Source: Cytophagales bacterium (lineage in GTDB: Bacteria > Bacteroidota > Bacteroidia > Cytophagales > Cyclobacteriaceae). Taken from it: a stretch of DNA of 7,078 bases. The DNA lies in assembly GCA_003500135.1 (NCBI GenBank), contig DNTA01000315.1, positions 1 to 7,078 on the forward strand. The letters run 5' to 3'. The notes beneath the pieces were generated by a model. That model was not told the DNA's origin and made no database searches. It worked only from the letters and a program-made list of their open reading frames with translations. The position numbers and the translations under genes were made by a program. Numbering within the stretch: position 1 is the stretch's first letter; each line of letters starts with the position of its first letter. Positions 1 through 7,056 of the stretch are shown here, piece by piece.

Positions 1-348
1 GGCCCCCGCATGATGGAGGCCGGCTACTCCCTTATGCAGCTTGCCAAAACATCATCAAAGCTGGCCATACTTTCACAAAAGAAGGTGCCGTATATCTCAT
101 TGATGACCGACCCGACAACAGGTGGTGTTACAGCCTCATTTGCCATGTTGGGCGATTTTAATATTGCTGAGCCGGAAGCACTTATTGGATTTGCCGGACC
201 ACGTGTAATTCGGGAAACAATAGGAAAAGACCTGCCAAAAGGTTTTCAAAAGTCTGAATTCCTTCTGGAGCACGGCTTCCTGGATTTCATCGTCGATCGC
301 CGTCAATTGAAGTCTAAGTTAACAACGCTTTTCAAAATGCTTCAATAA
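1..348 (+). CDS. accD: Acetyl-CoA carboxylase carboxyltransferase subunit beta, 3' part (5' end outside window)
   Basis: This is the C-terminal 115 residues of AccD, read in frame from base 1 to the TAA at 346-348. With AccA, AccD forms the cytoplasmic carboxyltransferase that moves a carboxyl group from carboxybiotin to acetyl-CoA, giving malonyl-CoA for fatty-acid synthesis. The visible part matches the family closely: the GxRM segment at the very start, SLMQLAKTS, the [20 protein letters not shown] carboxyltransferase core, the LGDFNIAEP and IGFAGPRVI segments, and the final [21 protein letters not shown] block. The zinc-ribbon N-terminus lies upstream of the window. An ATG at base 10 is internal, not the start, because homology continues leftwards through G-P-R. 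One oddity is Pro where AccD normally has Ala in GGARM (codon CCC at 4-6), close enough to the edge that a sequence error is possible. Identification is very secure. Confidence 0.96.
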   Translation, partial: GPRMMEAGYSLMQLAKTSSKLAILSQKKVPYISLMTDPTTGGVTASFAMLGDFNIAEPEALIGFAGPRVIRETIGKDLPKGFQKSEFLLEHGFLDFIVDRRQLKSKLTTLFKMLQ

Positions 349-406
349 GGCGTATTTTCCTAAACATTTTGATACATCAATTAGTACAGAAAAAATAGAA
401 GGAGCA

Positions 407-438
407 TTTAAAAAAAAGGGCTCTTAGTCCTATATTTG
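407..438 (+). promoter_or_regulatory. Bacteroidota-type promoter upstream of nqrF
   Basis: TATATTTG at 431-438, followed by C, is an exact match to the Bacteroidota -7 consensus TAnnTTTG. A -33-like TTTA lies at 407-410, leaving a 20-base spacer that fits the usual 19-21. The transcript would start near 443-446 and give a leader of about 28 bases before the ATG at 473. The leader has no Shine-Dalgarno sequence, as is common in this phylum. This suggests nqrF is transcribed on its own rather than only by readthrough from accD. The -33 element is weak. Confidence 0.7.
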
Positions 439-472
439 CAGTCAATTAAGATAAACTATAAATAAAGTCTCG

Positions 473-1777
473 ATGTCAACAACTATTGTTTTATCCATCA
501 TTGCATTTACCATCGTGATCCTTGCACTGGTAATGATATTGCTGGTGGCACAATCGAAGCTGGTACAAACCGGAGATGTTAATATTGTCATCAATGGCGA
601 TGAAAGTGAACCGCTGGTAGCCTCTGCGGGAACCTCACTGCTCAACACCCTGGGTGGCAACAAAATATTCTTACCCTCCGCCTGTGGCGGTGGCGGTACC
701 TGTGCCATGTGTAAATGTGTAATAGAAGAGGGCGGTGGCGATGTGTTACCGACAGAAGTAGGTCATCTGAGTCGTCAGGAGCAGAAGGAAAATGTGCGAC
801 TGGCCTGTCAGGTGAAAGTGAAGAATGATATGCGCATCAGAATTCCGGAAGAAATATTCGGAATTAAGAAATGGGAATGCGAAGTGGTATCCAATTACAA
901 TGTTTCTACTTTCATTAAAGAATTTGTGGTGAAATTACCGGAAGGAGAAACGCTCGACTTCCAGTCGGGAGGTTATATCCAGATCGACGTACCCGAATGT
1001 GAAGTGGATTTTAAAGACATCGATATTACGCCACACCCCGACCTGGGCCACCCTCAGGATGTTTACAAAGGTGACTGGGACAAGTTCAATATGTGGGACC
1101 TTAAGATGAAAAACGACGAGCCGATTTTCAGGGCGTACTCTATGGCTAATCATCCAGCAGAAGGTAACATCATCATGTTGAACATTCGTGTGGCCACTCC
1201 ACCATGGGACAGGGCTGCCGGCAAATGGATGGATGTAAATCCTGGTATTTGTTCATCATATGTATTTGACAGGAAGCCCGGTGATAAGGTGACCATCTCA
1301 GGGCCTTACGGTGAATTCTTCATCAACCCTACCGAAAGAGAAATGATCTACATCGGTGGTGGCGCTGGTATGGCTCCGCTACGTTCACATATTTTCCACC
1401 TTTTCCACACCGAAAAGACAAACAGGAAGGTGAGCTACTGGTATGGCGGCCGGTCGAAGAGAGAATTGTTTTACCTTGATCACTTTAAAGATATCGAAAA
1501 AGATTTTCCTAACTTCTCTTTCAATATTGGATTGAGTGAACCGCTTCCGGAAGATAACTGGAAAGAAAAGAAAAGTCTGGAAGATAAAGAAGGCGACGGT
1601 TACGTAGGATTTATCCACCAGGTGCTTTATGATAATTACCTGAAAGATCACCCAGAACCGGAAGAGGTAGAATATTATCTTTGCGGACCACCATTAATGA
1701 ATGCTGCGGTAACGAAAATGCTTGATGACATGGGCGTGCCGCCTGAAAATATCCGTTTTGATGATTTCGGAGGATAA
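473..1777 (+). CDS. nqrF: Na+-translocating NADH:quinone reductase subunit F
   Basis: NqrF is the NADH-oxidising, electron-entry subunit of the Na+-NQR complex: it takes hydride from NADH onto FAD and passes electrons through a 2Fe-2S cluster to the rest of the membrane complex, which pumps Na+ outward while reducing quinone (probably menaquinone here). The 434-residue product has all expected parts: one N-terminal membrane helix (about residues 4-27); a ferredoxin domain with cluster ligands Cys71, Cys77, Cys80 and Cys112, the spacing of Vibrio NqrF; the flavin-binding RAYS motif at 220-223 and GPYGEFF at 277-283; the NAD-binding [11 protein letters not shown] at 295-305; and CGPP at 404-407 near the NADH site. 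It ends in FDDFGG, a hallmark of NqrF rather than of oxygenase reductases. It is about 25 residues longer than proteobacterial NqrF, with extra segments near 183-195 and 364-375. The left neighbour is accD, not nqrE. An intrinsic terminator follows. Confidence 0.97.
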   Translation: MSTTIVLSIIAFTIVILALVMILLVAQSKLVQTGDVNIVINGDESEPLVASAGTSLLNTLGGNKIFLPSACGGGGTCAMCKCVIEEGGGDVLPTEVGHLSRQEQKENVRLACQVKVKNDMRIRIPEEIFGIKKWECEVVSNYNVSTFIKEFVVKLPEGETLDFQSGGYIQIDVPECEVDFKDIDITPHPDLGHPQDVYKGDWDKFNMWDLKMKNDEPIFRAYSMANHPAEGNIIMLNIRVATPPWDRAAGKWMDVNPGICSSYVFDRKPGDKVTISGPYGEFFINPTEREMIYIGGGAGMAPLRSHIFHLFHTEKTNRKVSYWYGGRSKRELFYLDHFKDIEKDFPNFSFNIGLSEPLPEDNWKEKKSLEDKEGDGYVGFIHQVLYDNYLKDHPEPEEVEYYLCGPPLMNAAVTKMLDDMGVPPENIRFDDFGG

Positions 1778-1800
1778 GAACTGAATTAATTCATATATTT

Positions 1801-1833
1801 AAGGGGAGAAATCAATCGTTTCTCCCTTTTTTT
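1801..1833 (+). terminator. Intrinsic terminator after nqrF
   Basis: GGGAGAAA at 1804-1811 pairs perfectly with TTTCTCCC at 1819-1826 around a 7-base loop, followed by seven Ts at 1827-1833. The stem can be lengthened by a G-T and two A-T pairs (1801-1803 with 1827-1829). It begins 23 bases after the nqrF stop, and its T-run ends only 16 bases before the next start codon at 1850. Confidence 0.87.
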
Positions 1834-1849
1834 ATACCCAATAATACTT

Positions 1850-3010
1850 ATGGATTTAAAACTATTTTTTTCTCCGGTCCCGTATGCCGTATATCAGGAC
1901 ATCGACGACAGCAGCGCATTTTTTAACAGCATCCATATCTTTTCCGAGCAACAACCCGACTTCAAGGGCGCCAATATCGCCATTATCGGCCTCGAGGAAA
2001 ACCGTGGTGCAGGATTGAATGATAATGTATCTGAAGCTGCAAATGAGATTCGTAAAAAGCTATATCGATTAAAAAAAGGAAGTGGCACTTATCGCATTGT
2101 AGATCTGGGAAATTTGAGAAAAGCGGTTACCCTCGAAGAATCGATATACAGACTGCGCGAAGTTTGTGCCACCCTGATCAATCACGATGTGCTTCCGGTG
2201 GTTATTGGAGGCAGCCATGACCATTCATTTGGCCAATACCTGGCCTATGAACACATGGATAAGCTGGTGAATTTGCTAATTGTCGATGCCTTTTTGGATA
2301 TGGAGGAAGAGGAACTTGATATCAATAACAAAAATCATATCCATAAATTATTGATGCACGACCCTAACTTTCTTTTCAACATATCTCTCATTGGCTATCA
2401 ATCCTATCTGATCGACAGGGAACTGATTAGCATGCTTGAAAAGCTATACTTTGATGCCTACCGTTTGGGTCAAATGCGAAATGATTTTAGGGAAATCGAA
2501 CCGCTAATTCGCGATAGTGATTTATTGAGTTTTGATATCACGTCCATTAAATCGGCTGATGCACCCGGAAATGTAAATGCGCAGCCTTTTGGGCTCACCG
2601 GTGAAGAAGCCTGCCAGATTTGCTGGTACGCCGGACTAAATGAAAAATTAAGTTCGGTAGGTTTTTATGAATACAACCCTGCTGAAGATGACAAAAATAA
2701 AAAAACAGCTTCCGTAGTAGCCACTATGGTCTGGTATTTCGTTGAGGGTTTCTACCACCGAAAAGATGAACACAACTTCCGTGGCAATGACTATCTCAAA
2801 TACGTCGTTTCTATGCCGGTAGAACCGGAAACCCTGGTCTTCTACAAAAGTAAGGGAAGCGAAAAATGGTGGATTGAAGTGCCTTACCCACAGGGAAATT
2901 TTCAATACGACCGCAACCTGATCGTACCTTGCAACTATAGTGATTACCAGCTTGCACAGCAAGGTGAAATACCTGAAAAGTGGATTTTAATGCAAAATAA
3001 ATTGATTTAA
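1850..3010 (+). CDS. Arginase/formimidoylglutamase-like (ureohydrolase family) protein with degenerate metal site
   Basis: This 386-residue protein has the ureohydrolase fold. Landmarks in order are GGSHDHSFG at 120-128 (HutG proteins have GGGHE), DAFLD at 146-150 (normally DAHxD), SFDIT at 227-231 (normally S-x-D-x-D), APG at 238-240 followed by a GLT at 248-250, and EYNPAED at 274-280 (normally ExNP). True family members hydrolyse guanidino or formimino groups with two Mn ions held by two His and four Asp. Here four ligands remain (His123, Asp146, Asp150, Asp229), but the His expected at 148 is Phe and the Asp expected at 231 is Thr. It may therefore bind one metal, another metal or none. 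About 85 residues beyond the fold, including KWWIEVPYP and a GEIPEKW motif, form a tail not found in classical arginases. There is no signal peptide, so it is probably cytoplasmic. The M14 peptidase gene starts one base after its stop. Family assignment is firm; the reaction is not. Databases would probably call it formimidoylglutamase, but there are no other histidine-degradation genes in view. Confidence 0.85.
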   Translation: MDLKLFFSPVPYAVYQDIDDSSAFFNSIHIFSEQQPDFKGANIAIIGLEENRGAGLNDNVSEAANEIRKKLYRLKKGSGTYRIVDLGNLRKAVTLEESIYRLREVCATLINHDVLPVVIGGSHDHSFGQYLAYEHMDKLVNLLIVDAFLDMEEEELDINNKNHIHKLLMHDPNFLFNISLIGYQSYLIDRELISMLEKLYFDAYRLGQMRNDFREIEPLIRDSDLLSFDITSIKSADAPGNVNAQPFGLTGEEACQICWYAGLNEKLSSVGFYEYNPAEDDKNKKTASVVATMVWYFVEGFYHRKDEHNFRGNDYLKYVVSMPVEPETLVFYKSKGSEKWWIEVPYPQGNFQYDRNLIVPCNYSDYQLAQQGEIPEKWILMQNKLI

Positions 3011-3011
3011 C

Positions 3012-5567
3012 ATGTACCAAAATATTTTATTGCTCCTTATTTCTTTTACCTTATTCACAACTCTTTCCATTGCACAGCCACATAATGTGCAGTTTTTCCC
3101 AGAGGATGCCCAGCTCAATGCGGATATCCCTACCCCTGAATCATATTTTGGTTTTAACATTGGCGACTGGCACCTCAGCCATGATAAGCTGGTTTATTAC
3201 ATGTATGAACTGGCACGACATTCCAATCGAATAAAAATTGAACAGATCGGTTTCACTTATGAACACAGGCCCCTGCTGAATGTAATATTCTCTGCACCGG
3301 AAAACATCAACGACCTTGAAAAAGTGAGAAAAGACCATATTTCTCAGATCTACCGCCCTGCCAATGACAGCATTGCACTTGAAGATGTGCCCCTTGTTCT
3401 GTGGCTGGGCTATAGTGTTCACGGCAATGAAGCCAGCGGAGGAAATGCTGCGGCACTTGTGGCTTATTACCTGGCCGCCTCACAAGACGAATGGGTAGTT
3501 GAAATGCTGAAAAAAAATGTAATCATCATTGACCCATGTTTGAATCCGGATGGCTTTCAGCGCTTTTCGAACTGGGTAAATGTGCACAAATCGAAAAACC
3601 TTAGCAGTGATGAAAACAGCCGTGAATTCGATGAAGTATGGCCGGGTGGCCGTACCAATCACTATTGGTTTGACCTCAACAGGGACTGGCTTTTACTGCG
3701 CCATCCCGAGTCACGGGCACGCGTAACACAATTCCACAAATGGCGCCCCAATGTGCTTACTGATCATCATGAAATGGGAAGCAATTCCACTTTTTTCTTC
3801 CAACCAGGGGTGCCTTCCCGAAATCATCCGCTAACCCCGAACAAGGCTTATGAACTGACGAAAGAGATCAGCAAGTTCCATGCGCGAGCCCTGGATAAAA
3901 AGGGTGAATTCTATTACTCCGAAGAGACATTTGACGACTTTTATTATGGAAAAGGGTCGACCTATCCCGATATAAACGGTGGTATCGGTATCTTATTTGA
4001 GCAAAGCAGGGTGCGTGGCCACCTAAGGTCAACCGAAAATGGGGAGCGGCATTTCGCCGATGCCATAAGCAATCAGGTTACCGTATCATTTTCTACGATG
4101 AAGGCTGCCGTTGACCTGAAAAAGGACCTGCTCATCTACCAGAAAAATTTCAGGATAGAGGCTATGAAAAGTGCTGATGATGACGAGTTTAAGGCCTATA
4201 TATTTGGGCATGAGCATGACCCCTACCGCTCGGCAGAATTGGCCGATCTATTATTGCAACACCAAATCCGGTTGTACCAACCCGTAAAGGATATTTCTGT
4301 AGATGACACCTATTTTCCGGCAGGGAGCAGTTATGTGGTCCCCCTGAACCAGGAACAATACAGATTGATAAAGGCGCTTTTTGAAAGAAGGACCAGTTTC
4401 AAGGACAGTATTTTTTATGATATCTCTGCCTGGTCGATGGACCTGGCTTTCAACGTACAGTTTAAGAGATTGAACAACAAGAATATTCCTGATGACCTGA
4501 TTGGCGAGGTGGTGGAATCTATCAAATGGCCAGTCGGAGGAGTGGATATGAAATCGGAATATGCCTATGCTTTTGAGTGGCACCATTATCATTCCCCGGC
4601 ACTGTTATATCAGCTACAAAAGCGGGGAGTTCAGGCTAAAGTAGCTACACAGCCGTTTTTTGATCAGGAAGGCAATAAATTTGATATCGGTTCGATCATG
4701 GTACCGGTGCCCCGGCAAAACCTGGATGCCAACACACTATATGATGTGATGGAACACTATTCCGAGAAATACTATATACCCGTAACAGGCTTTGCGTCGG
4801 GAAATGACCCTTTTGGACCGGACCTTGGAAGCCCCTCTTTTGAGGTTTTGCAAAAACCTCGGATCATACAAATTGTAGGAGACGGTATAAGGGCATACGA
4901 AGCCGGTGAAATATGGCACCTTCTTGATGAGCGTATGAATATGCACGTGACCAATGTGCCCATCGAAAACTTCGACCGGCTGACCCTGAATGAATACAAT
5001 GTCATCGTTATGCCTGCCGGGAACTACGGCCGCTTATCGCAAACAGACATTGATAAAATTGAATCATGGGCACGAAGCGGGGGAACGATAGTGGCTCAAA
5101 AATCAGCTATCCCGTGGCTGGCACAGCAAAAGCTCAGCACCCTTCAGCTCAAAAGAAATGGATACGACTCGCTGGCCAAAATGAATTATCTTGAATATGA
5201 CAGGTGGAGGGATTCAAAAAGAATTGGAGGAGCAATATTCAAAACCAGAATAGACCCGACCCACCCTCTGTGCTACGGTTATACATCTCAGTTTCTACCG
5301 GTATTTCGAAACAGCACCTTGTTTCTTGAAGGTCAGAAGTACCTGTACGAATCGCCGGTTCAGTATACACAAAAACCCCTGATCAGCGGTTACATTTCAA
5401 AAGATAACCTCAACCAACTCAAAGGAACCCCTGCGGTACAAATCAATAGAATTGGTAAAGGAAGGGTAATTGCATTTACTGACAACCATAATTTCCGGGC
5501 TTTTTGGTACGGTACCAATAAACTTTTTCTGAATAGTTTGTTCTTTGGTAATGTCATCAGATATTAG
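3012..5567 (+). CDS. Exported M14-family zinc carboxypeptidase with C-terminal amidotransferase-like domain
   Basis: This 851-residue metallopeptidase probably trims peptides from their C-terminus outside the cytoplasm. Residues 1-21 form a signal peptide with a long hydrophobic core and a likely cut after Ala21 (SIA/QP); unusually its n-region (MYQN) has no Lys or Arg. No lipobox Cys follows. The M14 domain spans roughly 45-370: HGNE at 137-140 gives zinc ligands His137 and Glu140, DHHE at 251-254 gives the third ligand (His253 by alignment with the usual DLHE), DLNRDW at 221-226 gives the substrate-carboxylate Asn/Arg pair, and Glu330 in GILFEQ is the expected catalytic glutamate. The catalytic set is complete. 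Around 615-700 (IIQIVGDG, VIVMPAGNYG, SGGTIVAQKSA) a class I glutamine-amidotransferase-like fold follows, with no Cys where the nucleophile would sit. The protein ends in FFGNVIRY, with no type IX secretion tail, so a periplasmic site is likely. The start is fixed: an in-frame stop lies at 3003-3005. The one-base gap from the preceding gene implies coupled translation. Confidence 0.93.
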   Translation: MYQNILLLLISFTLFTTLSIAQPHNVQFFPEDAQLNADIPTPESYFGFNIGDWHLSHDKLVYYMYELARHSNRIKIEQIGFTYEHRPLLNVIFSAPENINDLEKVRKDHISQIYRPANDSIALEDVPLVLWLGYSVHGNEASGGNAAALVAYYLAASQDEWVVEMLKKNVIIIDPCLNPDGFQRFSNWVNVHKSKNLSSDENSREFDEVWPGGRTNHYWFDLNRDWLLLRHPESRARVTQFHKWRPNVLTDHHEMGSNSTFFFQPGVPSRNHPLTPNKAYELTKEISKFHARALDKKGEFYYSEETFDDFYYGKGSTYPDINGGIGILFEQSRVRGHLRSTENGERHFADAISNQVTVSFSTMKAAVDLKKDLLIYQKNFRIEAMKSADDDEFKAYIFGHEHDPYRSAELADLLLQHQIRLYQPVKDISVDDTYFPAGSSYVVPLNQEQYRLIKALFERRTSFKDSIFYDISAWSMDLAFNVQFKRLNNKNIPDDLIGEVVESIKWPVGGVDMKSEYAYAFEWHHYHSPALLYQLQKRGVQAKVATQPFFDQEGNKFDIGSIMVPVPRQNLDANTLYDVMEHYSEKYYIPVTGFASGNDPFGPDLGSPSFEVLQKPRIIQIVGDGIRAYEAGEIWHLLDERMNMHVTNVPIENFDRLTLNEYNVIVMPAGNYGRLSQTDIDKIESWARSGGTIVAQKSAIPWLAQQKLSTLQLKRNGYDSLAKMNYLEYDRWRDSKRIGGAIFKTRIDPTHPLCYGYTSQFLPVFRNSTLFLEGQKYLYESPVQYTQKPLISGYISKDNLNQLKGTPAVQINRIGKGRVIAFTDNHNFRAFWYGTNKLFLNSLFFGNVIRY

Positions 5568-5590
5568 CAGGTAAAATTGCACCCTAAAGT

Positions 5591-5622
5591 TTTTCGGCAG
5601 ACAATTGACATCAATCCTTTTG
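5591..5622 (+). promoter_or_regulatory. Weak candidate promoter for cbs
   Basis: TCCTTTTG at 5615-5622 matches TAnnTTTG at all fixed positions but one, and a T-run (5591-5594) lies 20 bases upstream in the -33 position. A start would fall near 5628, inside or beside the dyad at 5629-5641. A rival is TAAAATTG at 5572-5579, also one mismatch, but its nearest TTTG (5544-5547) is 24 bases upstream. The gap surely needs some promoter if cbs is not read from the peptidase gene, but I cannot decide which. Confidence 0.3.
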
Positions 5623-5628
5623 GGTTAT

Positions 5629-5641
5629 TTCAACTGTTGAA
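5629..5641 (+). promoter_or_regulatory. Perfect 6-bp inverted repeat upstream of cbs
   Basis: TTCAAC and GTTGAA flank a single central T, giving a 13-base perfect dyad in the 118-base gap before cbs, 44 bases ahead of its start codon. The one-base centre and the absence of a T-run argue against a terminator. It has the shape of a small operator for a dimeric regulator, but a 6-bp arm can also arise by chance. Confidence 0.3.
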
Positions 5642-5685
5642 TGAAGAATACGTTAAACAAAAAATAAACAACTAAACACCTTATC

Positions 5686-7056
5686 ATGTATCACAATTCG
5701 ATAATTGATACGATCGGAAATACTCCATTGATCAGGCTCAATAATGTAAACAAAGGTATTAAGGGCACCATACTTGTAAAAGTGGAATATTTCAATCCGG
5801 GCAACTCTGTAAAAGATCGAATGGCGCTGAAAATGATCGAAGATGCGGAAAAGTCGGGGCAGCTCAAGCCAGGTGGCACCATAGTGGAGGGTACTTCAGG
5901 CAATACGGGAATGGGCCTCGCGCTTGCCGCCATTTCAAAAGGGTATAAATGTGTATTTACACTGGCCGATAAGCAATCGAAAGAAAAAATTGACATTCTG
6001 AGGGCAGTGGGCGCCGAGGTGATCGTTTGCCCGACCAATGTTGCTCCCGATGACCCAAAATCTTATTATTCCGTAGCCAAAAAAATTGCCTCGGAAACCC
6101 CCAATTCATTTTACTGTAATCAATACGACAACTTATCAAACACGGTGGCGCACTACGAAACCACCGGCCCGGAAATTTGGGAACAAACGGAAGGAAAAAT
6201 CACACATTTTGCAGCAGGAGTGGGTACCGGAGGCACAATGTGTGGTGTGTCGAAATATCTGAAAGAAAAAAAGCCGGGTGTTCAGAGTATCGGGATCGAC
6301 TCATATGGTTCCGTATTTAAAAAATATAAGGAAACGGGAGAATTTGATGAAAAAGAAGTATACCCTTACCTGACAGAAGGCATTGGAGAGGATATTTTAC
6401 CAAAAAATGTAGATTTTGAACTGATCGACTCTTTTGTTAAGGTGACAGATAAAGACGCCGCCATAATGGCCAGAAGGCTGGCACGTGAAGAAGGATTATT
6501 TATTGGCTGGTCGTGTGGGTCTGCCGTTTTTGGCGCTCTGGAATATGCCCGAAACCATATGAAAGATGATGACCTCATGGTGATCATCCTACCCGACCAC
6601 GGTACGAGATATTTGAACAAGATCTATAACGACGACTGGATGAAAGACCGTGGTTTTTTCGAATCCAGGGAATTCGCCTCTGCCAAGGATATCATACATG
6701 CGAAAAACGGTACCGATAAACTTTTCACGATCAATAAAAATCAAAAAATTGGTGATGTCATCCAGCTACTTAGCAGGGAAGGCATATCTCAGGTACCGGT
6801 GACCGACGGCGATGATTTTGTAGGCAGCATTACTGATTCGAGACTGCTAAAAAGCCTGCTTGAAAATCCGGAAGTTAAAAATGACCCCATCGAAAGTGTG
6901 ATGGATGCACCACTTCAATTTGTAGGAATGGACAATACACTGGATGTGCTGTCATCGTTAATTGACAATGACAAGAAGGCATTGCTTGTCAGAGATGAAA
7001 AGAATGAGGTCCATATTATCACGCAACACGATATACTGGTTGCTATGACCTCTTAG
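5686..7056 (+). CDS. cbs: Cystathionine beta-synthase (PLP enzyme with C-terminal CBS-domain pair)
   Basis: This 456-residue protein is a fold-type II PLP enzyme that condenses serine (or O-acetylserine) with homocysteine to cystathionine, or uses related thiols, in cytoplasmic sulfur amino-acid metabolism. Visible features are GNTPLIRL at 11-18, the Schiff-base lysine Lys43 in NPGNSVKDR, the substrate loop TSGNTG at 70-75, NQYDN at 145-149, the phosphate-binding GVGTGGT at 178-184, and Ser276 in GWSCGSA, where the PLP ring nitrogen is held. PDHGTRYLNKIYNDDW at 303-318 closes the catalytic part and is typical of CBS rather than plain cysteine synthase, which also lacks a tail. Residues about 332-390 and 400-456 are two CBS repeats forming a Bateman module that may bind an adenine nucleotide. 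The N-terminal haem-binding extension of the animal enzyme is absent. The ATG at 5686 places the usual family N-terminus at residue 1. A cysteine-synthase activity cannot be excluded from sequence alone. A gap of 118 bases separates it from the peptidase gene. Confidence 0.93.
   Translation: MYHNSIIDTIGNTPLIRLNNVNKGIKGTILVKVEYFNPGNSVKDRMALKMIEDAEKSGQLKPGGTIVEGTSGNTGMGLALAAISKGYKCVFTLADKQSKEKIDILRAVGAEVIVCPTNVAPDDPKSYYSVAKKIASETPNSFYCNQYDNLSNTVAHYETTGPEIWEQTEGKITHFAAGVGTGGTMCGVSKYLKEKKPGVQSIGIDSYGSVFKKYKETGEFDEKEVYPYLTEGIGEDILPKNVDFELIDSFVKVTDKDAAIMARRLAREEGLFIGWSCGSAVFGALEYARNHMKDDDLMVIILPDHGTRYLNKIYNDDWMKDRGFFESREFASAKDIIHAKNGTDKLFTINKNQKIGDVIQLLSREGISQVPVTDGDDFVGSITDSRLLKSLLENPEVKNDPIESVMDAPLQFVGMDNTLDVLSSLIDNDKKALLVRDEKNEVHIITQHDILVAMTS

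Noticed and set aside
399..425. Possible terminator hairpin after accD (GAGC at 402-405 with GCTC at 420-423)
   Set aside because: Only four firm base pairs with a 14-base loop of mostly A, and no T-run; it also overlaps the promoter elements of nqrF.
442..708. Minus-strand open frame of 88 codons across the nqrF start
   Set aside because: It lies opposite the conserved membrane helix and ferredoxin cysteines of nqrF, has no recognisable protein features and no promoter; it is a shadow frame. The same applies to the other minus-strand frames opposite nqrF, the arginase-like gene, the M14 gene and cbs.
473..1777. Annotation as a phenol hydroxylase or other oxygenase reductase component
   Set aside because: Those share ferredoxin, FAD and NAD domains but lack the N-terminal membrane helix and the FDDFGG ending seen here.
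2811..3020. Minus-strand frame crossing the arginase-like/M14 gene junction
   Set aside because: Composition and motifs fit an antisense shadow of the conserved C-terminal tail; no domain or leader features are visible.
5605..5610. TTGACA, a perfect sigma-70 -35 hexamer before cbs
   Set aside because: Bacteroidota promoters do not use this hexamer, and there is no TATAAT-like or TAnnTTTG element at the right distance downstream.
5686..7056. Annotation as plain cysteine synthase (CysK)
   Set aside because: The length of 456 residues, the PDHGTRYLNKIYNDDW segment and the paired CBS repeats fit cystathionine beta-synthase better.
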